NCBI GenBank assembly: GCA_023398955.1
Contig: JAEWRL010000177.1
Span: 62,001 to 126,000, forward strand
Length of the DNA stretch: 64,000 nt
Origin: Pseudomonadota bacterium
GTDB taxonomy: Bacteria; Myxococcota_A; Polyangia; Polyangiales; Polyangiaceae
Reading direction: 5' to 3'
This document shows, in pieces, positions 33,813-42,809 of the stretch. Below the pieces are notes generated by a model. It made no database searches. It worked only from the letters and a program-made list of their open reading frames with translations, and was not told the origin of the DNA. The number at the start of each line of letters is the position of its first letter. The stretch's first letter is position 1. The translations under genes were made by a program, and so were the position numbers.

Positions 33813-35168
33813 GTGACCACCAGCAGCGCCGAAGAGACCCTCCCCGAGACGTTGGGGAATGGCAGGTACGCGGTGACGAGGCTGTTGGGCCGCGGCGCTC
33901 AGGGACAGACGCTCGAGGCGGTGGACAAGCTCCAGGGCTGTCTCGTCACGATCAAGCGCTTTCGAGTCCGTGGTGCTCGCGGGTGGAAGGACGTGGAGCT
34001 GGCCGAGCGCGAGGCGCAGGTCTTGTCGACCCTCAGCCATCCGAGGCTCCCCCGCTATCTTGCCCACTTCGAGGAGGAAGGTTGCCTCTATCTCGTCACA
34101 GAAAGGATCGAAGGTCAGTCGCTCGATAGGATTGCCGGCACTCAGCCCCGGCTCGGGCGAGCCTGTCTTCTGCGGCTGCTCAAGGACTTGGGCGAGGCCC
34201 TCGAGTACCTCCACTCGCGAGCTCCACCCATCATCCATCGGGATATCAAGCCCTCGAACATCCTTCGTCGGGAGGACGGTTCCTTCGTCCTCGTGGATTT
34301 CGGGTCCGTCCGAGATCGTCTGCGCCCAGAGGGCGGAAGCACAGTGGTCGGTACCTTCGGATTCATGGCGCCGGAACAGTTTCAGGGGCGCGCGGTGCCA
34401 GCGACGGATATCTACGGATTGGGGGTGACGGTTCTTCAGCTCGCTACAGGTATCTCACCGGAGCAATTGCCGCACCGAGGGCTCGCCATCGACGTGAAAG
34501 CAAGTGCTGGGACCTTGCTCCCGCCCGCTTGGGTGCAGTTGATCGAACGCATGGTGGAGCCCGATCCAGACGAGCGCGTCGTACACCTGACAGCGGAGCT
34601 TCACGCGCTGGAGTGGCAGGAAGCCGCCCACGAGCGAAGCTATGTATCGGCCCCGAGTATGGGCGACCAGCACGGTCGCGCGCGTACGCGCGCAGCGCCA
34701 TGGTCGGACGGAGAACGAGGTTGGCCAAGCGGTTCGTCGCGAGTTCCCCCCTACGACGCTCCGGCTTGGGAGCGAGGCGAGTTGGGGGACCTACTCTCGT
34801 TCATCGCGCAATCCCCGGCGCGGAAGGCAGTGCTGGTCGGTTTGGCGATCGGGCGCATCGTCGTGCATCTCGCGCTGCATGCGTTGCTTCCGGCGGTGCT
34901 ACTGCTCCTGAGCGTGTTCTTCGGTCCGGCGTTTCGTCGCGCCGCGGGGGCCGTCAACCATGGGGGTGACCTGGCGTGCGCAGCGATGCGGCGTGCCTCT
35001 CTGGGGATTCGCGCCCACTCCAGGCGGCGGCGCCGCGGTCGCCACGGAAGGCGGGCTCGCGTTGACGACAGAGGTCCGCAGCGGCGCACTCGGGTGGACT
35101 CGAGCTCGGAGTCTGAGCGTGACTCATGGCCCGATTCCCACGCATCGGAGCGGCGCCGTCACCGGTGA
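33813..35168 (+). CDS. Hanks-type serine/threonine protein kinase with membrane segment
   Basis: A 451-residue protein with GTG start. The kinase domain (about 18-268) is complete: glycine loop LGRGAQGQ, catalytic Lys48 in VTIKRF, helix-C Glu66, HRDIKPSN at 142-149 with Asp144, DFG at 162-164 and APEQ at 186-189. A linker leads to a hydrophobic stretch at about 340-373, long enough for one or two passes, then an Arg-rich tail (RRRRRGRHGRR). There is no extracytoplasmic sensor domain, so the hydrophobic segment may only anchor it. Kinases of this type are abundant in myxobacteria. Confidence 0.88.
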   Translation: MTTSSAEETLPETLGNGRYAVTRLLGRGAQGQTLEAVDKLQGCLVTIKRFRVRGARGWKDVELAEREAQVLSTLSHPRLPRYLAHFEEEGCLYLVTERIEGQSLDRIAGTQPRLGRACLLRLLKDLGEALEYLHSRAPPIIHRDIKPSNILRREDGSFVLVDFGSVRDRLRPEGGSTVVGTFGFMAPEQFQGRAVPATDIYGLGVTVLQLATGISPEQLPHRGLAIDVKASAGTLLPPAWVQLIERMVEPDPDERVVHLTAELHALEWQEAAHERSYVSAPSMGDQHGRARTRAAPWSDGERGWPSGSSRVPPYDAPAWERGELGDLLSFIAQSPARKAVLVGLAIGRIVVHLALHALLPAVLLLLSVFFGPAFRRAAGAVNHGGDLACAAMRRASLGIRAHSRRRRRGRHGRRARVDDRGPQRRTRVDSSSESERDSWPDSHASERRRHR

Positions 35169-35189
35169 CGACAAGGAGCGATTGGCCGC

Positions 35190-36260
35190 TCAATCGGAGC
35201 TCGAGTTCCCATCTTTCCGGCGCGGGCTCAAGTCTGGAATGACGCGCGCGACGCGTGCCTGAACGATTTCCCTGACGAGCGACCACAGCGAGTCATCGTC
35301 CTCGGTTTCAGCGAGGATGCCCAACGGCAACTGGAAGCCGCCCTTGTCAGCACGACCTCCGCCGTAGGGGCGCCCGTGTGGATCCGTTCCGAAGGCGTTC
35401 TGCATGAACGTCGCTGGGTCCACGCTGGGGCTCGTGGTGCGAAGTGAGCCATCGATGCGACCTTCGACGATCCCGTACACCAGGACGGTATCGATGTCCT
35501 CACGCCTCAATATGAAGTCAGCTGCGGTCGGGATCGCGTCCCGATTGACGGCCGAGACTCTGCCGACCCCCGCAAGCGCGAAGTCCCGAATGACCTCGAT
35601 CTCGATGAGCGCCCGCTTTACGACCTTCATTGCTTCGGCGCTGATGGTGCGGCGGCCAAGCCGGCTGAGGATATCCGAATCGCAATAGGGCTTTAGGTAC
35701 GCCGCCGCCCTGAAGTCTGCCGGAGATGCCAGAGTGAAGTCGTCCGTGTCCGTTTGTAATCCAAAGAACATTGCAGTAGCGATTGTTGCATCGCTCCGGC
35801 CTTCGCCCTTCAAAGGCGCTAGTCCCTGCTCCATGTACTGCGCGTAGAGCGTACAGGTTGCACCCACGTCCGGCTGAACGTCGACGAACGGCGCGCGAGG
35901 CATCGTTCCGGGACGATGGTGATCGACGATAGTGAGCAGCTCAAGGTGCGGAGGCAGCAGAATGGTGGCCTCGCTGCTGCTGGCATCCACCAGGGAAAGG
36001 TAGCCGTAGTCCGCAAGATCCTTGGTTTCCGTCACCTTCAGGAGAGGAACGTTCAGCAGCTTCACCAGCGCCCGATTCTCAGAGCGCGAGAGCGGCAGAA
36101 CGTGTGCAATGGACGAGGCGACCCCGAGGTGCTCACAGATGCGCTGGTGTGCAAGCGCACTCCCTATCGCATCAGGATCGGGGTGGCCCCCTAGCAGAAT
36201 CACCAAGGGTTTATCCTTGGCTTGGGACAGCACCTGCTCTAGTTCTTGCCACTTATCCAT
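35190..36260 (-). CDS. DHH-family phosphoesterase (NrnA-like)
   Basis: A 356-residue protein; ATG 36260 is used, and the extension to 36359 is atypical. The DHH metal motifs are LLGGHPDPDAIGSALAH, LVDASSSEA (DxD-type), the DHH triad in TIVDHHRPGTMP and the later Asp in TDTDDFTLA. The DHHA1 domain near the C terminus has GGGRADKGGFQLPL where the GGGH-type motif usually sits; here Arg replaces the His. The family degrades nano-RNA and 3'-phosphoadenosine 5'-phosphate. It converges on the kinase gene with 21 bp between. Confidence 0.85.
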   Translation of the reverse strand: MDKWQELEQVLSQAKDKPLVILLGGHPDPDAIGSALAHQRICEHLGVASSIAHVLPLSRSENRALVKLLNVPLLKVTETKDLADYGYLSLVDASSSEATILLPPHLELLTIVDHHRPGTMPRAPFVDVQPDVGATCTLYAQYMEQGLAPLKGEGRSDATIATAMFFGLQTDTDDFTLASPADFRAAAYLKPYCDSDILSRLGRRTISAEAMKVVKRALIEIEVIRDFALAGVGRVSAVNRDAIPTAADFILRREDIDTVLVYGIVEGRIDGSLRTTSPSVDPATFMQNAFGTDPHGRPYGGGRADKGGFQLPLGILAETEDDDSLWSLVREIVQARVARVIPDLSPRRKDGNSSSD

Positions 36261-36823
36261 GATTGAGTCGCTGTCAGCTCTTCCAGAGAGCCCCCACGTG
36301 GTCGGTCGGCGTCTCCCAAGCGTCCACCTGCAAACATATCTTGCGTCCCAGGCCGCCACCCGTTGCGTTGTTGGCTGAATGGATTACCCGGCCAGTGGCG
36401 GCGATGCGCGTATCGGTGCCGCACTCGGTACGGGAACTTCGGTGACGCCTGGGGACAAACAACCGGGGCGAAGCATGCAGCGTAGGAGCGAAGCTGGCCA
36501 GCGCTTGTCAAATCACCTGACATTTCAGTGGCTTGCCAACAGCGTTCAATGCTTCGGCAGCACGAACGAGTGGTATCGAAGACGAACAGGGTGGCCGGTT
36601 GCTTCGCTCCCGGCGTGGGTGCACGCGATTGGCTGCGCCAGCGCGCGGCTGCCGTACTCCGACCTCCCGCGCAGGACATATGCTTGGGTGTCCGCCCCGC
36701 CCGCGGAGGCGTACTGTGTGGTGACCCTCTGGTTCGGCCACCGCAACGTGCTGACAGGTGGGGCCCCCAAGCGCAAAAAAGGATCTTGACCGCCAGCGCC
36801 GAACGTCGCAGAAGTTACGGGCC
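36261..36823. other. Upstream region of the ilv operon, no gene recognised
   Basis: 563 bp between the divergent DHH phosphoesterase gene and the ilv leader peptide. It must hold both promoters. Plus-strand frames such as 36379-36789 have no domain or ribosome binding site. I found no tRNA or clear riboswitch. The run gcgcaaaaaaggatcttgac near 36770-36790 is the most AT-rich patch and could include a promoter element, but I cannot define it. Confidence 0.5.
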
Positions 36824-36955
36824 ATGTCAGCGAGAGCCCCAGAGCAGCACTGCGCCGCGACTTGCGGTCGGGTCGTTCCGGTGGGCTCGCTCGTGGGCAG
36901 CAGCATCGTACTCGTACTCGGCGTAGTAATTAGCCAGGGTGCGGTGGCTGTCTAA
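36824..36955 (+). CDS. ilv operon leader peptide (branched-chain control codons)
   Basis: A 43-codon ORF, MSARAPEQHC... to ...QGAVAV, ending TAA at 36953-36955. The second half is dense in Val, Leu and Ile: SSIVLVLGVVIS then QGAVAV. Counting from residue 17, roughly half of all codons are Val, Ile or Leu. A GTG at 36881 could also start a 24-codon version. The ORF stops 27 nt before a strong intrinsic terminator that precedes ilvB. This is the layout of classical ilv leader peptides: starved ribosomes stall in the Val/Leu/Ile run and prevent termination. The ribosome binding site is not strong. The call rests on codon content plus position. Confidence 0.82.
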   Translation: MSARAPEQHCAATCGRVVPVGSLVGSSIVLVLGVVISQGAVAV

Positions 36956-37016
36956 CGCTTCGCTAACGAGCCAAGACCAAGCCCCCGCACCCTCAACCGG
37001 TGCGGGGTTTTTTTTT
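36937..37016 (+). terminator. ilv attenuator: terminator with competing antiterminator
   Basis: Terminator: ccccgcacc (36983-36991) pairs with ggtgcgggg (36999-37007) as a 9-bp stem with a 7-nt loop, followed by nine T (37008-37016). Antiterminator: gggtgcgg (36937-36944) pairs with ccgcaccc (36985-36992), and after a 1x1 mismatch ggct (36946-36949) pairs with agcc (36980-36983), giving 12 bp that consume the 5' arm of the terminator. The 5' antiterminator arm lies in the last codons of the leader ORF. A ribosome that reaches the stop codon covers it and allows termination; one stalled earlier at the Val/Leu/Ile run leaves it free. Confidence 0.85.
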
Positions 37017-37057
37017 GATCCCACATGCCGAGTAAGCGGCCCACCAGGAGACGACAA

Positions 37058-38866
37058 GTGACGGCAATGAAAACCGAGCCCACGACATTTCAACCGGATC
37101 CCAGCGAGCAGTCCACGGCCCAGGATGTCCGCATTGGCGCCCAAATCATCTGGGAAGCCTTGATGCGGGAGGGGGTGGATGTGGTGTTCGGGTATCCCGG
37201 CGGTGCCATCATGCCCGCATACGACAGTCTGCCAGGCTACCCGATTCATCATGTGCTCGTCAGGCACGAACAGGGGGCCGCGCACATGGCGGAGGGTTAT
37301 GCACGCGCCTCCGGTAAGGTTGGCGTCGCTGTTGCCACCTCGGGGCCGGGAGCCACGAACCTCACGACGGGCATCGCCGATGCGATGTTGGACTCCATCC
37401 CCATCGTTTGCATTACTGGGCAAGTGACGTCAACGCTGCTCGGAAGCGACGCCTTTCAGGAGGTGGACATCACGGGAGTCACCTTGCCGATCACGAAGCA
37501 CAATTTCCTCGTGACGCGCCCCGAGGACATTGCGCCCGCCATCAAGAGAGCCTTCTATATTGCGAAGTCTGGACGTCCTGGTCCTGTGGTCGTGGATATC
37601 ACGAAGGACGCCATGCAGAAGAGCTGCGTTCTACTATGGGATGACGGCCCCGTGCAGCTTCCGGGGTATCGTCCCGAGTATCACCCCTTGCCCGACGAGT
37701 TCGCCCAAGCGCTGGCGATGATCCACGCGGCGAAGCGCCCGCTCATCCTTGCTGGCCACGGCATCATCAAGGCGAACGCCTCTGCAAAGCTCTTGGAGTT
37801 CGTCACCAAGAGCGACATTCCGGTCGCGCTCACCCTTCTGGGCTTGGGCGGCTTTCCAGCCTCCCATCCTCGCAGTCTTGGTATGATGGGCATGCATGGA
37901 GAGGCCTGGGTCAATACTGCGATCCAGGAATCGGATCTGCTCATCGCGCTCGGGATGCGGTTCGACGATAGGGTTACAGGTAACCTGAAGACCTATGCAA
38001 ACAAGGCAAAGAAGATTCACGTCGAGCTCGATCCCGCCGAGATCAACAAGAATGTCAAGGTGGATCTGCCGCTCGTCGGCGATGTCCGCGAGATACTTTC
38101 GCTACTGACACCGAAGGTGGAGCGTCGCGATCGGACCTCGTGGATCGAGCGAATCGATGCGCTGAAAGGCGAATCAGCGGTCATCGACATCAAGGAGTTG
38201 CCGGATAGCGGGGTCCTGTACGCCGCCCACGTCATTCACGATCTGTGGCGAGCGACTGAGGGTAAGGCCATTGTCGCCTCCGACGTCGGGCAGCATCAGA
38301 TGTGGGAGGCTCAGTACTACAAGCACGACTATCCCAAGAAGCTCATCACTTCTGGCGGCCTTGGTACCATGGGTTTTGGCCTTCCGGCGGCGATCGGTGC
38401 CCGGTTTGCGTGTCCCGACGAGGAGATCTGGGTCGTTTGCGGCGATGGAGGATTTCAGATGACGGCCGCAGAGCTTGCAACCATTGCCCAGGAGGACATC
38501 AAGATTAACATTGCCATCATCAACAACGGATACTTGGGTATGGTGCGGCAGTGGCAGCAGTTCTTCTACGAGCGCCGCTACGTGGCGACGCCCATGAAGA
38601 GCCCAGACTTCGTGAAGCTTGCCGAGGCTCACGGGCTCAAAGGCATCCGCGTCACCCAGCGGAGCGAGGTCGATGCGGCCATCGCCGAAGCAATATCGAG
38701 CAAGGTGACCACGCTCATCGACTTCCGTGTCGCACAAGAGGACAGCGTGTACCCGATGGTCCCAGCGGGTGCCGACCTGGACCAGATGATCAGACGGCCC
38801 ACTCAGGTTCCGGCAGCGGCGGGCCTGGACCACAATCCCATCTTCGAGACCGGACAGGACAAGTGA
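37058..38866 (+). CDS. ilvB: Acetolactate synthase, catalytic subunit
   Basis: A 602-residue ThDP enzyme that makes acetolactate or acetohydroxybutyrate, the first common step of Val/Leu/Ile synthesis. GTG 37058 follows AGGAG by 7 nt; ATG 37067 and 37025 are alternatives. Landmarks: VVFGYPGGAIMPAYD, the catalytic Glu in LVRHEQGAAHMAEGYAR, VATSGPGATNLTTGIADA, and the ThDP-Mg motif CGDGGFQMTAAELAT with INNGYLGMVRQWQ. It follows the attenuator and is 2 bp from ilvN. Confidence 0.96.
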   Translation: MTAMKTEPTTFQPDPSEQSTAQDVRIGAQIIWEALMREGVDVVFGYPGGAIMPAYDSLPGYPIHHVLVRHEQGAAHMAEGYARASGKVGVAVATSGPGATNLTTGIADAMLDSIPIVCITGQVTSTLLGSDAFQEVDITGVTLPITKHNFLVTRPEDIAPAIKRAFYIAKSGRPGPVVVDITKDAMQKSCVLLWDDGPVQLPGYRPEYHPLPDEFAQALAMIHAAKRPLILAGHGIIKANASAKLLEFVTKSDIPVALTLLGLGGFPASHPRSLGMMGMHGEAWVNTAIQESDLLIALGMRFDDRVTGNLKTYANKAKKIHVELDPAEINKNVKVDLPLVGDVREILSLLTPKVERRDRTSWIERIDALKGESAVIDIKELPDSGVLYAAHVIHDLWRATEGKAIVASDVGQHQMWEAQYYKHDYPKKLITSGGLGTMGFGLPAAIGARFACPDEEIWVVCGDGGFQMTAAELATIAQEDIKINIAIINNGYLGMVRQWQQFFYERRYVATPMKSPDFVKLAEAHGLKGIRVTQRSEVDAAIAEAISSKVTTLIDFRVAQEDSVYPMVPAGADLDQMIRRPTQVPAAAGLDHNPIFETGQDK

Positions 38867-38868
38867 CA

Positions 38869-39411
38869 ATGAACTCGTTACGCACCTTCGTTGCTTACGT
38901 CGAAGACCAGCCGGGCGTGCTCAATCGCATCGCGTCCCTATTTCGACGTCGAGGCTACAACATCAACTCGCTGAACGTCGGTCGCACGCACGAGCCAGGC
39001 ATCTCACGAATGACGTTCGTCGTTCAGGCCGATGACGACATGGGGCGGCGTATCGCCGCCAACCTGTACAAGCTGGTGAACGTCATTAGCGTCGAAGACA
39101 TCACGCACGCGGAATCCGTGACGCGTGATCTGGCGCTGATCAAGGTGGCAGTGGGGCCGGAGCAGCGAGCGGAAGTCTTGCAGCTTTGCGAGGTCTTTCG
39201 AGCTCGTGTCGTCGACATCGGGCCAGACTCACTCATCGCGGAGAGCACCGGATCGCCCGACAAAATAGAGGGCTTCTTGCGCGTCTTGCAGCCCTTCGGC
39301 ATCGTGGAGATGGTCCAGACGGGCCGCATCGCGATGACCCGAGGAGCTGAGGGACAAGCCGCAAAGGCTGCTAGGATGAGCGTCGCCCACGGTGGCATAT
39401 CCGCCGCCTAG
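38869..39411 (+). CDS. ilvN: Acetolactate synthase, regulatory (ACT) subunit
   Basis: A 180-residue small subunit that binds valine and stimulates IlvB. ATG 38869 starts 2 bp after the ilvB stop, with AGGA inside the ilvB end. The ACT domain is FVAYVEDQPGVLNRIASLFR then GYNINSLNVGRTHEPGISRM; the second half has LALIKVAVGPEQRAEVLQLC and the C-terminal ALS_ss domain with GFLRVLQPFGIVEMVQTGRI. Length fits the long ilvH type. Confidence 0.95.
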   Translation: MNSLRTFVAYVEDQPGVLNRIASLFRRRGYNINSLNVGRTHEPGISRMTFVVQADDDMGRRIAANLYKLVNVISVEDITHAESVTRDLALIKVAVGPEQRAEVLQLCEVFRARVVDIGPDSLIAESTGSPDKIEGFLRVLQPFGIVEMVQTGRIAMTRGAEGQAAKAARMSVAHGGISAA

Positions 39412-39442
39412 TGATCGCTCGTAATCAGGTTGGAGACGCCAA

Positions 39443-41122
39443 ATGACCAGTTCACAGGATGGCGTAGGAGAGTCCGGTTCCGCCTACGTACGTGTTTTTG
39501 ATACGACTCTGAGAGATGGAGAACAGTCGCCGGGTGCGACCCTGACCTCTGGCGAGAAGCTGGAAGTGGCCAAGGCCCTCGCCCGCCTCGGCGTCGATGT
39601 GATCGAGGCAGGCTTCCCGGCGGCATCCCCCGACGACCTCGAGGCCGTCAAACGAATTGCAGCGACGGTGGGTTGTGAGCCCGTACCAGGGAGGCCTGAT
39701 CCGCGCCTCCCTGCCGTCTGTGGCCTTGCGCGAGCGAACAAGAAGGACATCGACCGGGCCTGGGAGGCGGTCCAGCAGGCGCGCTTCCCACGCATTCACA
39801 CCTTCCTGGCTACCTCGCCGATACACAGGGAGCACAAGCTCCGCATGTCGAAGGAGCAGGTGCTCGCCAGAACCGTCGAAATGGTGGCCTATGCGCGCAG
39901 CCTGTGCGGTGACATCGAGTTCAGCCCGGAGGATGCAGGTCGAACCGAACCGGCGTTCTTGTACGAGGTGCTCGCAGCTGCCATCGAATCGGGAGCGACG
40001 ACTCTAAACATTCCGGACACGGTCGGGTACACCTTGCCTGACGAGTTCGGGGAGCTGATCGCCGGAATCATGGCCAACGTGCACGGTATCGGGCGCGCCG
40101 TCGTGTCCGTGCACTGCCACAATGATCTGGGTCTTGCGACAGCCAACACGATCGCCGGAATCAAGGCGGGGGCGCGTCAGGCGGAGGTAACCATCAACGG
40201 TATCGGGGAGCGCGCGGGCAATACCTCGCTCGAGGAGGTCGTCATGACCTTGCATACTCGGCATCCCGTGTTCGGCCTACGGACGGGCGTGGACACGACC
40301 CAGTTGACGAGGACGAGCAAGCTCGTGAGTGCCCGTACCGGTATCTTGGTTCAGCCGAACAAGGCGATCGTCGGTGCCAACGCTTTTGCTCACGAGGCCG
40401 GTATCCACCAAGATGGCATGTTGAAGCATGCCGAGACCTATGAGATCATGCGGCCGGAGACAGTAGGAGCGACGAAGTCGCAGCTGGTCCTCGGGAAGCA
40501 CTCCGGGCGCCACGCGTTCGCCGTTAGGCTCCGAGAACTCGGCTATTCCATGGCGGACCCGGGCGTGGACGCTGCGTTTCAGCGATTCAAGGTCCTTGCA
40601 GACAAGAAGAAGAGCATCACCGACGCCGATCTGGAAGCGTTGGCGCTATCGGAGGAGGGCAAGGGCTTGGAGCATTATAGGCTGGAGGGTTTGCAGGTTG
40701 CATGCGGGACCTTGGGGATGCCCACGGCGACGGTGCGGCTCAGGGATCCCCAGGGCGTCCTGCATACGGTGGCTGCCGTGGGGACGGGGCCAGTCGATGC
40801 TGCGTTCAGCGCCATCGACCAGATCGTGCGGATCCCGGCGGAGCTCCTCGAGTACAATATCAACGCCATCACGGAAGGTATCGACGCTCTGGGCGAGTCG
40901 AGCGTGCGTCTACGCGCTCGGGACGTAGATAACGCGGTTCATGCACAACGTTCGAGCCAAGCAGCGGTCTTCCATGGCCATGCGGCGGACACTGACGTGA
41001 TTGTAGCCAGCACCAAGGCGTACTTGGCTGCGCTCAACCGCCTCATCACGGCGTTCAACACCGAGCACTGGCCGGAGCGTGCGCCCATGTCGGAACCGCC
41101 AGCGGCAAGGACGGGAGTCTGA
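39443..41122 (+). CDS. leuA: 2-isopropylmalate synthase
   Basis: A 559-residue enzyme that condenses acetyl-CoA with 2-ketoisovalerate, the first step of leucine synthesis. GGAG precedes the ATG. The HMGL-like TIM barrel starts FDTTLRDGEQSPGATLT and includes SVHCHNDLGLATANTIAG (metal-binding HxH) and INGIGERAGNTSLEEVV. HEAGIHQDGMLK marks the subdomain boundary, and the C-terminal allosteric domain (about 400-520) binds leucine in the family. It is followed 4 bp later by the paralogous cimA. Confidence 0.95.
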   Translation: MTSSQDGVGESGSAYVRVFDTTLRDGEQSPGATLTSGEKLEVAKALARLGVDVIEAGFPAASPDDLEAVKRIAATVGCEPVPGRPDPRLPAVCGLARANKKDIDRAWEAVQQARFPRIHTFLATSPIHREHKLRMSKEQVLARTVEMVAYARSLCGDIEFSPEDAGRTEPAFLYEVLAAAIESGATTLNIPDTVGYTLPDEFGELIAGIMANVHGIGRAVVSVHCHNDLGLATANTIAGIKAGARQAEVTINGIGERAGNTSLEEVVMTLHTRHPVFGLRTGVDTTQLTRTSKLVSARTGILVQPNKAIVGANAFAHEAGIHQDGMLKHAETYEIMRPETVGATKSQLVLGKHSGRHAFAVRLRELGYSMADPGVDAAFQRFKVLADKKKSITDADLEALALSEEGKGLEHYRLEGLQVACGTLGMPTATVRLRDPQGVLHTVAAVGTGPVDAAFSAIDQIVRIPAELLEYNINAITEGIDALGESSVRLRARDVDNAVHAQRSSQAAVFHGHAADTDVIVASTKAYLAALNRLITAFNTEHWPERAPMSEPPAARTGV

Positions 41123-41126
41123 CGCG

Positions 41127-42809
41127 ATGGTTGAGTCCTCCCTGCCGAGCGAGTCGGCGATGCTTGCCGTCTACGATACGACCTTGCGCGACGGGACACA
41201 GCGCGAGGGGATCTCTCTGACGGTTCGCGACAAGCTACGCATCGCCAAGCGCTTGGACCGTTTCGGCGTCGCCTTCATTGAGGGGGGGTGGCCCGGCTCG
41301 AACCCGAAAGACGTCGAATTCTTCGAGCGAGCGCGGGATATCGACTGGCAGAATGCGACGATCACCGCTTTCGGGTCTACACGCCGCGCCAAAGATGGAC
41401 CGGAGTCGGACGCTAGCATGCAGGCCCTCATCCAGTCGGGCGCTGCCGTGTGCACGATTTTCGGAAAGACTTGGACGTTGCACGTCACGGATGTGCTCCG
41501 AATCTCGCTGGATCAGAACCTGCAGATGATCGAAGACAGCGTGCGCTATCTGTGCGCCGAGCGGCGCCGGGTCGTCTATGACGCCGAGCACTTCTTCGAC
41601 GGGTACGAGGCCGATCCGATGTATGCTGTCGAGACGCTGCGCGCAGCGGTGCGTGGTGGTGCCGAGGTGCTGGCGCTCTGCGACACCAACGGTGGCAGTA
41701 TGCCGTGGCGCGTCGAGGAAATCGTGCGCGACGTGCGGGGCAAGCTCGGCGAGGTTCCTCTCGGGATCCACGCGCACAACGACAGCGGTTGTGCCGACGC
41801 GAACACCTTGGCGGCGGTACGCGCTGGTGTTCGCCACATTCAGGGAACGATCAACGGTTACGGGGAGCGCTGTGGGAATGCGAATCTGACGGTTCTGATG
41901 CCAAACTTGTGCCTCAAGCTGGGGCTTCGATGCGTTCCTGAGGGGGCCCTCAAAGAGCTCAGCGAGCTCAGTGATTTCGTGGCCGAGGTAGCCAATATTA
42001 CCCCCGATCACCACATGCCGTACGTGGGACGCAGCGCTTTCGCCCACAAGGGCGGGGTGCACGTGGCAGCCATGCGGCGCAGTGGCGAGAGTTACCAGCA
42101 CGTCGATCCGGAGTTGGTCGGGAACAGAATGCGTGTGGTCGTCAGCGAGCTCTCCGGTCGAGGAAATGTCTTGAGCAAGGCCGAAGAAATGGGGCTCGAC
42201 GTCGACCGGGGTGCAGAAGTCGCTGCGCTCCAGGAGATCAAGGAGGCGGAGGCCCGGGGCATTTCGTACGAGAGCGCGGAGGCCAGCGTCGCATTGCTCA
42301 TCAAGCGACGTGCCAAGGACTACAAGCCCCTCTTCAGGGTGCTGGACTACCAAGTGCAGGTCGGCCAGCGAGCGGGTTCCGAAACATTCGCCGAAGGCGT
42401 AGTGAAGGTGAAGGTTGGCGATCAAGTGTTGCACACGGCTGCAGAGGGCAACGGTCCGGTGGGCGCGCTCGATGCCGCGCTGCGTAAAGCGTTGCTGCCC
42501 GTCTACGAGCGTACGGCAGAAATCCATCTCGCTGACTACAAGGTTCGCATTCTTGACAGTGCGAAGGGTACAGAAGCGATTACCCGCGTGCTGATCGACA
42601 GCCGCGACGCGCACCATTCCTGGAGCACAGTAGGGGCGTCCGCGAACATCATTGAGGCTTCCATGCAGGCCCTGGTCGACAGCATCGAGTACGGGCTCCT
42701 GGTTGGGACCGACGCGGCTGAGGAGTCGGCGATAGGCGCACACGGCGTGGCGCCGAGCCAGCCACCAGTTGTGCTCGCCCACTCTGCGAGGCCGGTGGAA
42801 GCCCGTTGA
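41127..42809 (+). CDS. cimA: (R)-citramalate synthase
   Basis: A 560-residue enzyme of the leuA superfamily, long CimA type. It condenses acetyl-CoA and pyruvate to citramalate, supplying 2-ketobutyrate for isoleucine without threonine. The barrel starts VYDTTLRDGTQREGISLTVR and has FIEGGWPGSNPKDVEFF, GIHAHNDSGCADANTLAAVR and NGYGERCGNANLTVLMPNL. FAHKGGVHVAAMRR precedes a C-terminal LeuA-type dimer domain. GWPGSNPKD and YGERCGNAN are characteristic of CimA rather than LeuA. It lies between leuA and leuB and overlaps leuB by 4 nt. Confidence 0.93.
   Translation: MVESSLPSESAMLAVYDTTLRDGTQREGISLTVRDKLRIAKRLDRFGVAFIEGGWPGSNPKDVEFFERARDIDWQNATITAFGSTRRAKDGPESDASMQALIQSGAAVCTIFGKTWTLHVTDVLRISLDQNLQMIEDSVRYLCAERRRVVYDAEHFFDGYEADPMYAVETLRAAVRGGAEVLALCDTNGGSMPWRVEEIVRDVRGKLGEVPLGIHAHNDSGCADANTLAAVRAGVRHIQGTINGYGERCGNANLTVLMPNLCLKLGLRCVPEGALKELSELSDFVAEVANITPDHHMPYVGRSAFAHKGGVHVAAMRRSGESYQHVDPELVGNRMRVVVSELSGRGNVLSKAEEMGLDVDRGAEVAALQEIKEAEARGISYESAEASVALLIKRRAKDYKPLFRVLDYQVQVGQRAGSETFAEGVVKVKVGDQVLHTAAEGNGPVGALDAALRKALLPVYERTAEIHLADYKVRILDSAKGTEAITRVLIDSRDAHHSWSTVGASANIIEASMQALVDSIEYGLLVGTDAAEESAIGAHGVAPSQPPVVLAHSARPVEAR

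Noticed and set aside
34960..35262. Alternative plus-strand frame over the Arg-rich tail of the Ser/Thr kinase, suggesting a frameshift
   Set aside because: The alternative frame reads a little more like protein, but it would run into the coding end of the convergent DHH gene and both frames have similar third-position GC; evidence for a sequencing frameshift is insufficient.
36758..36823. N-terminal extension of the ilv leader peptide
   Set aside because: The frame is open to 36758 but the added residues are charged and unrelated to attenuation; ATG 36824 or GTG 36881 is more fitting.
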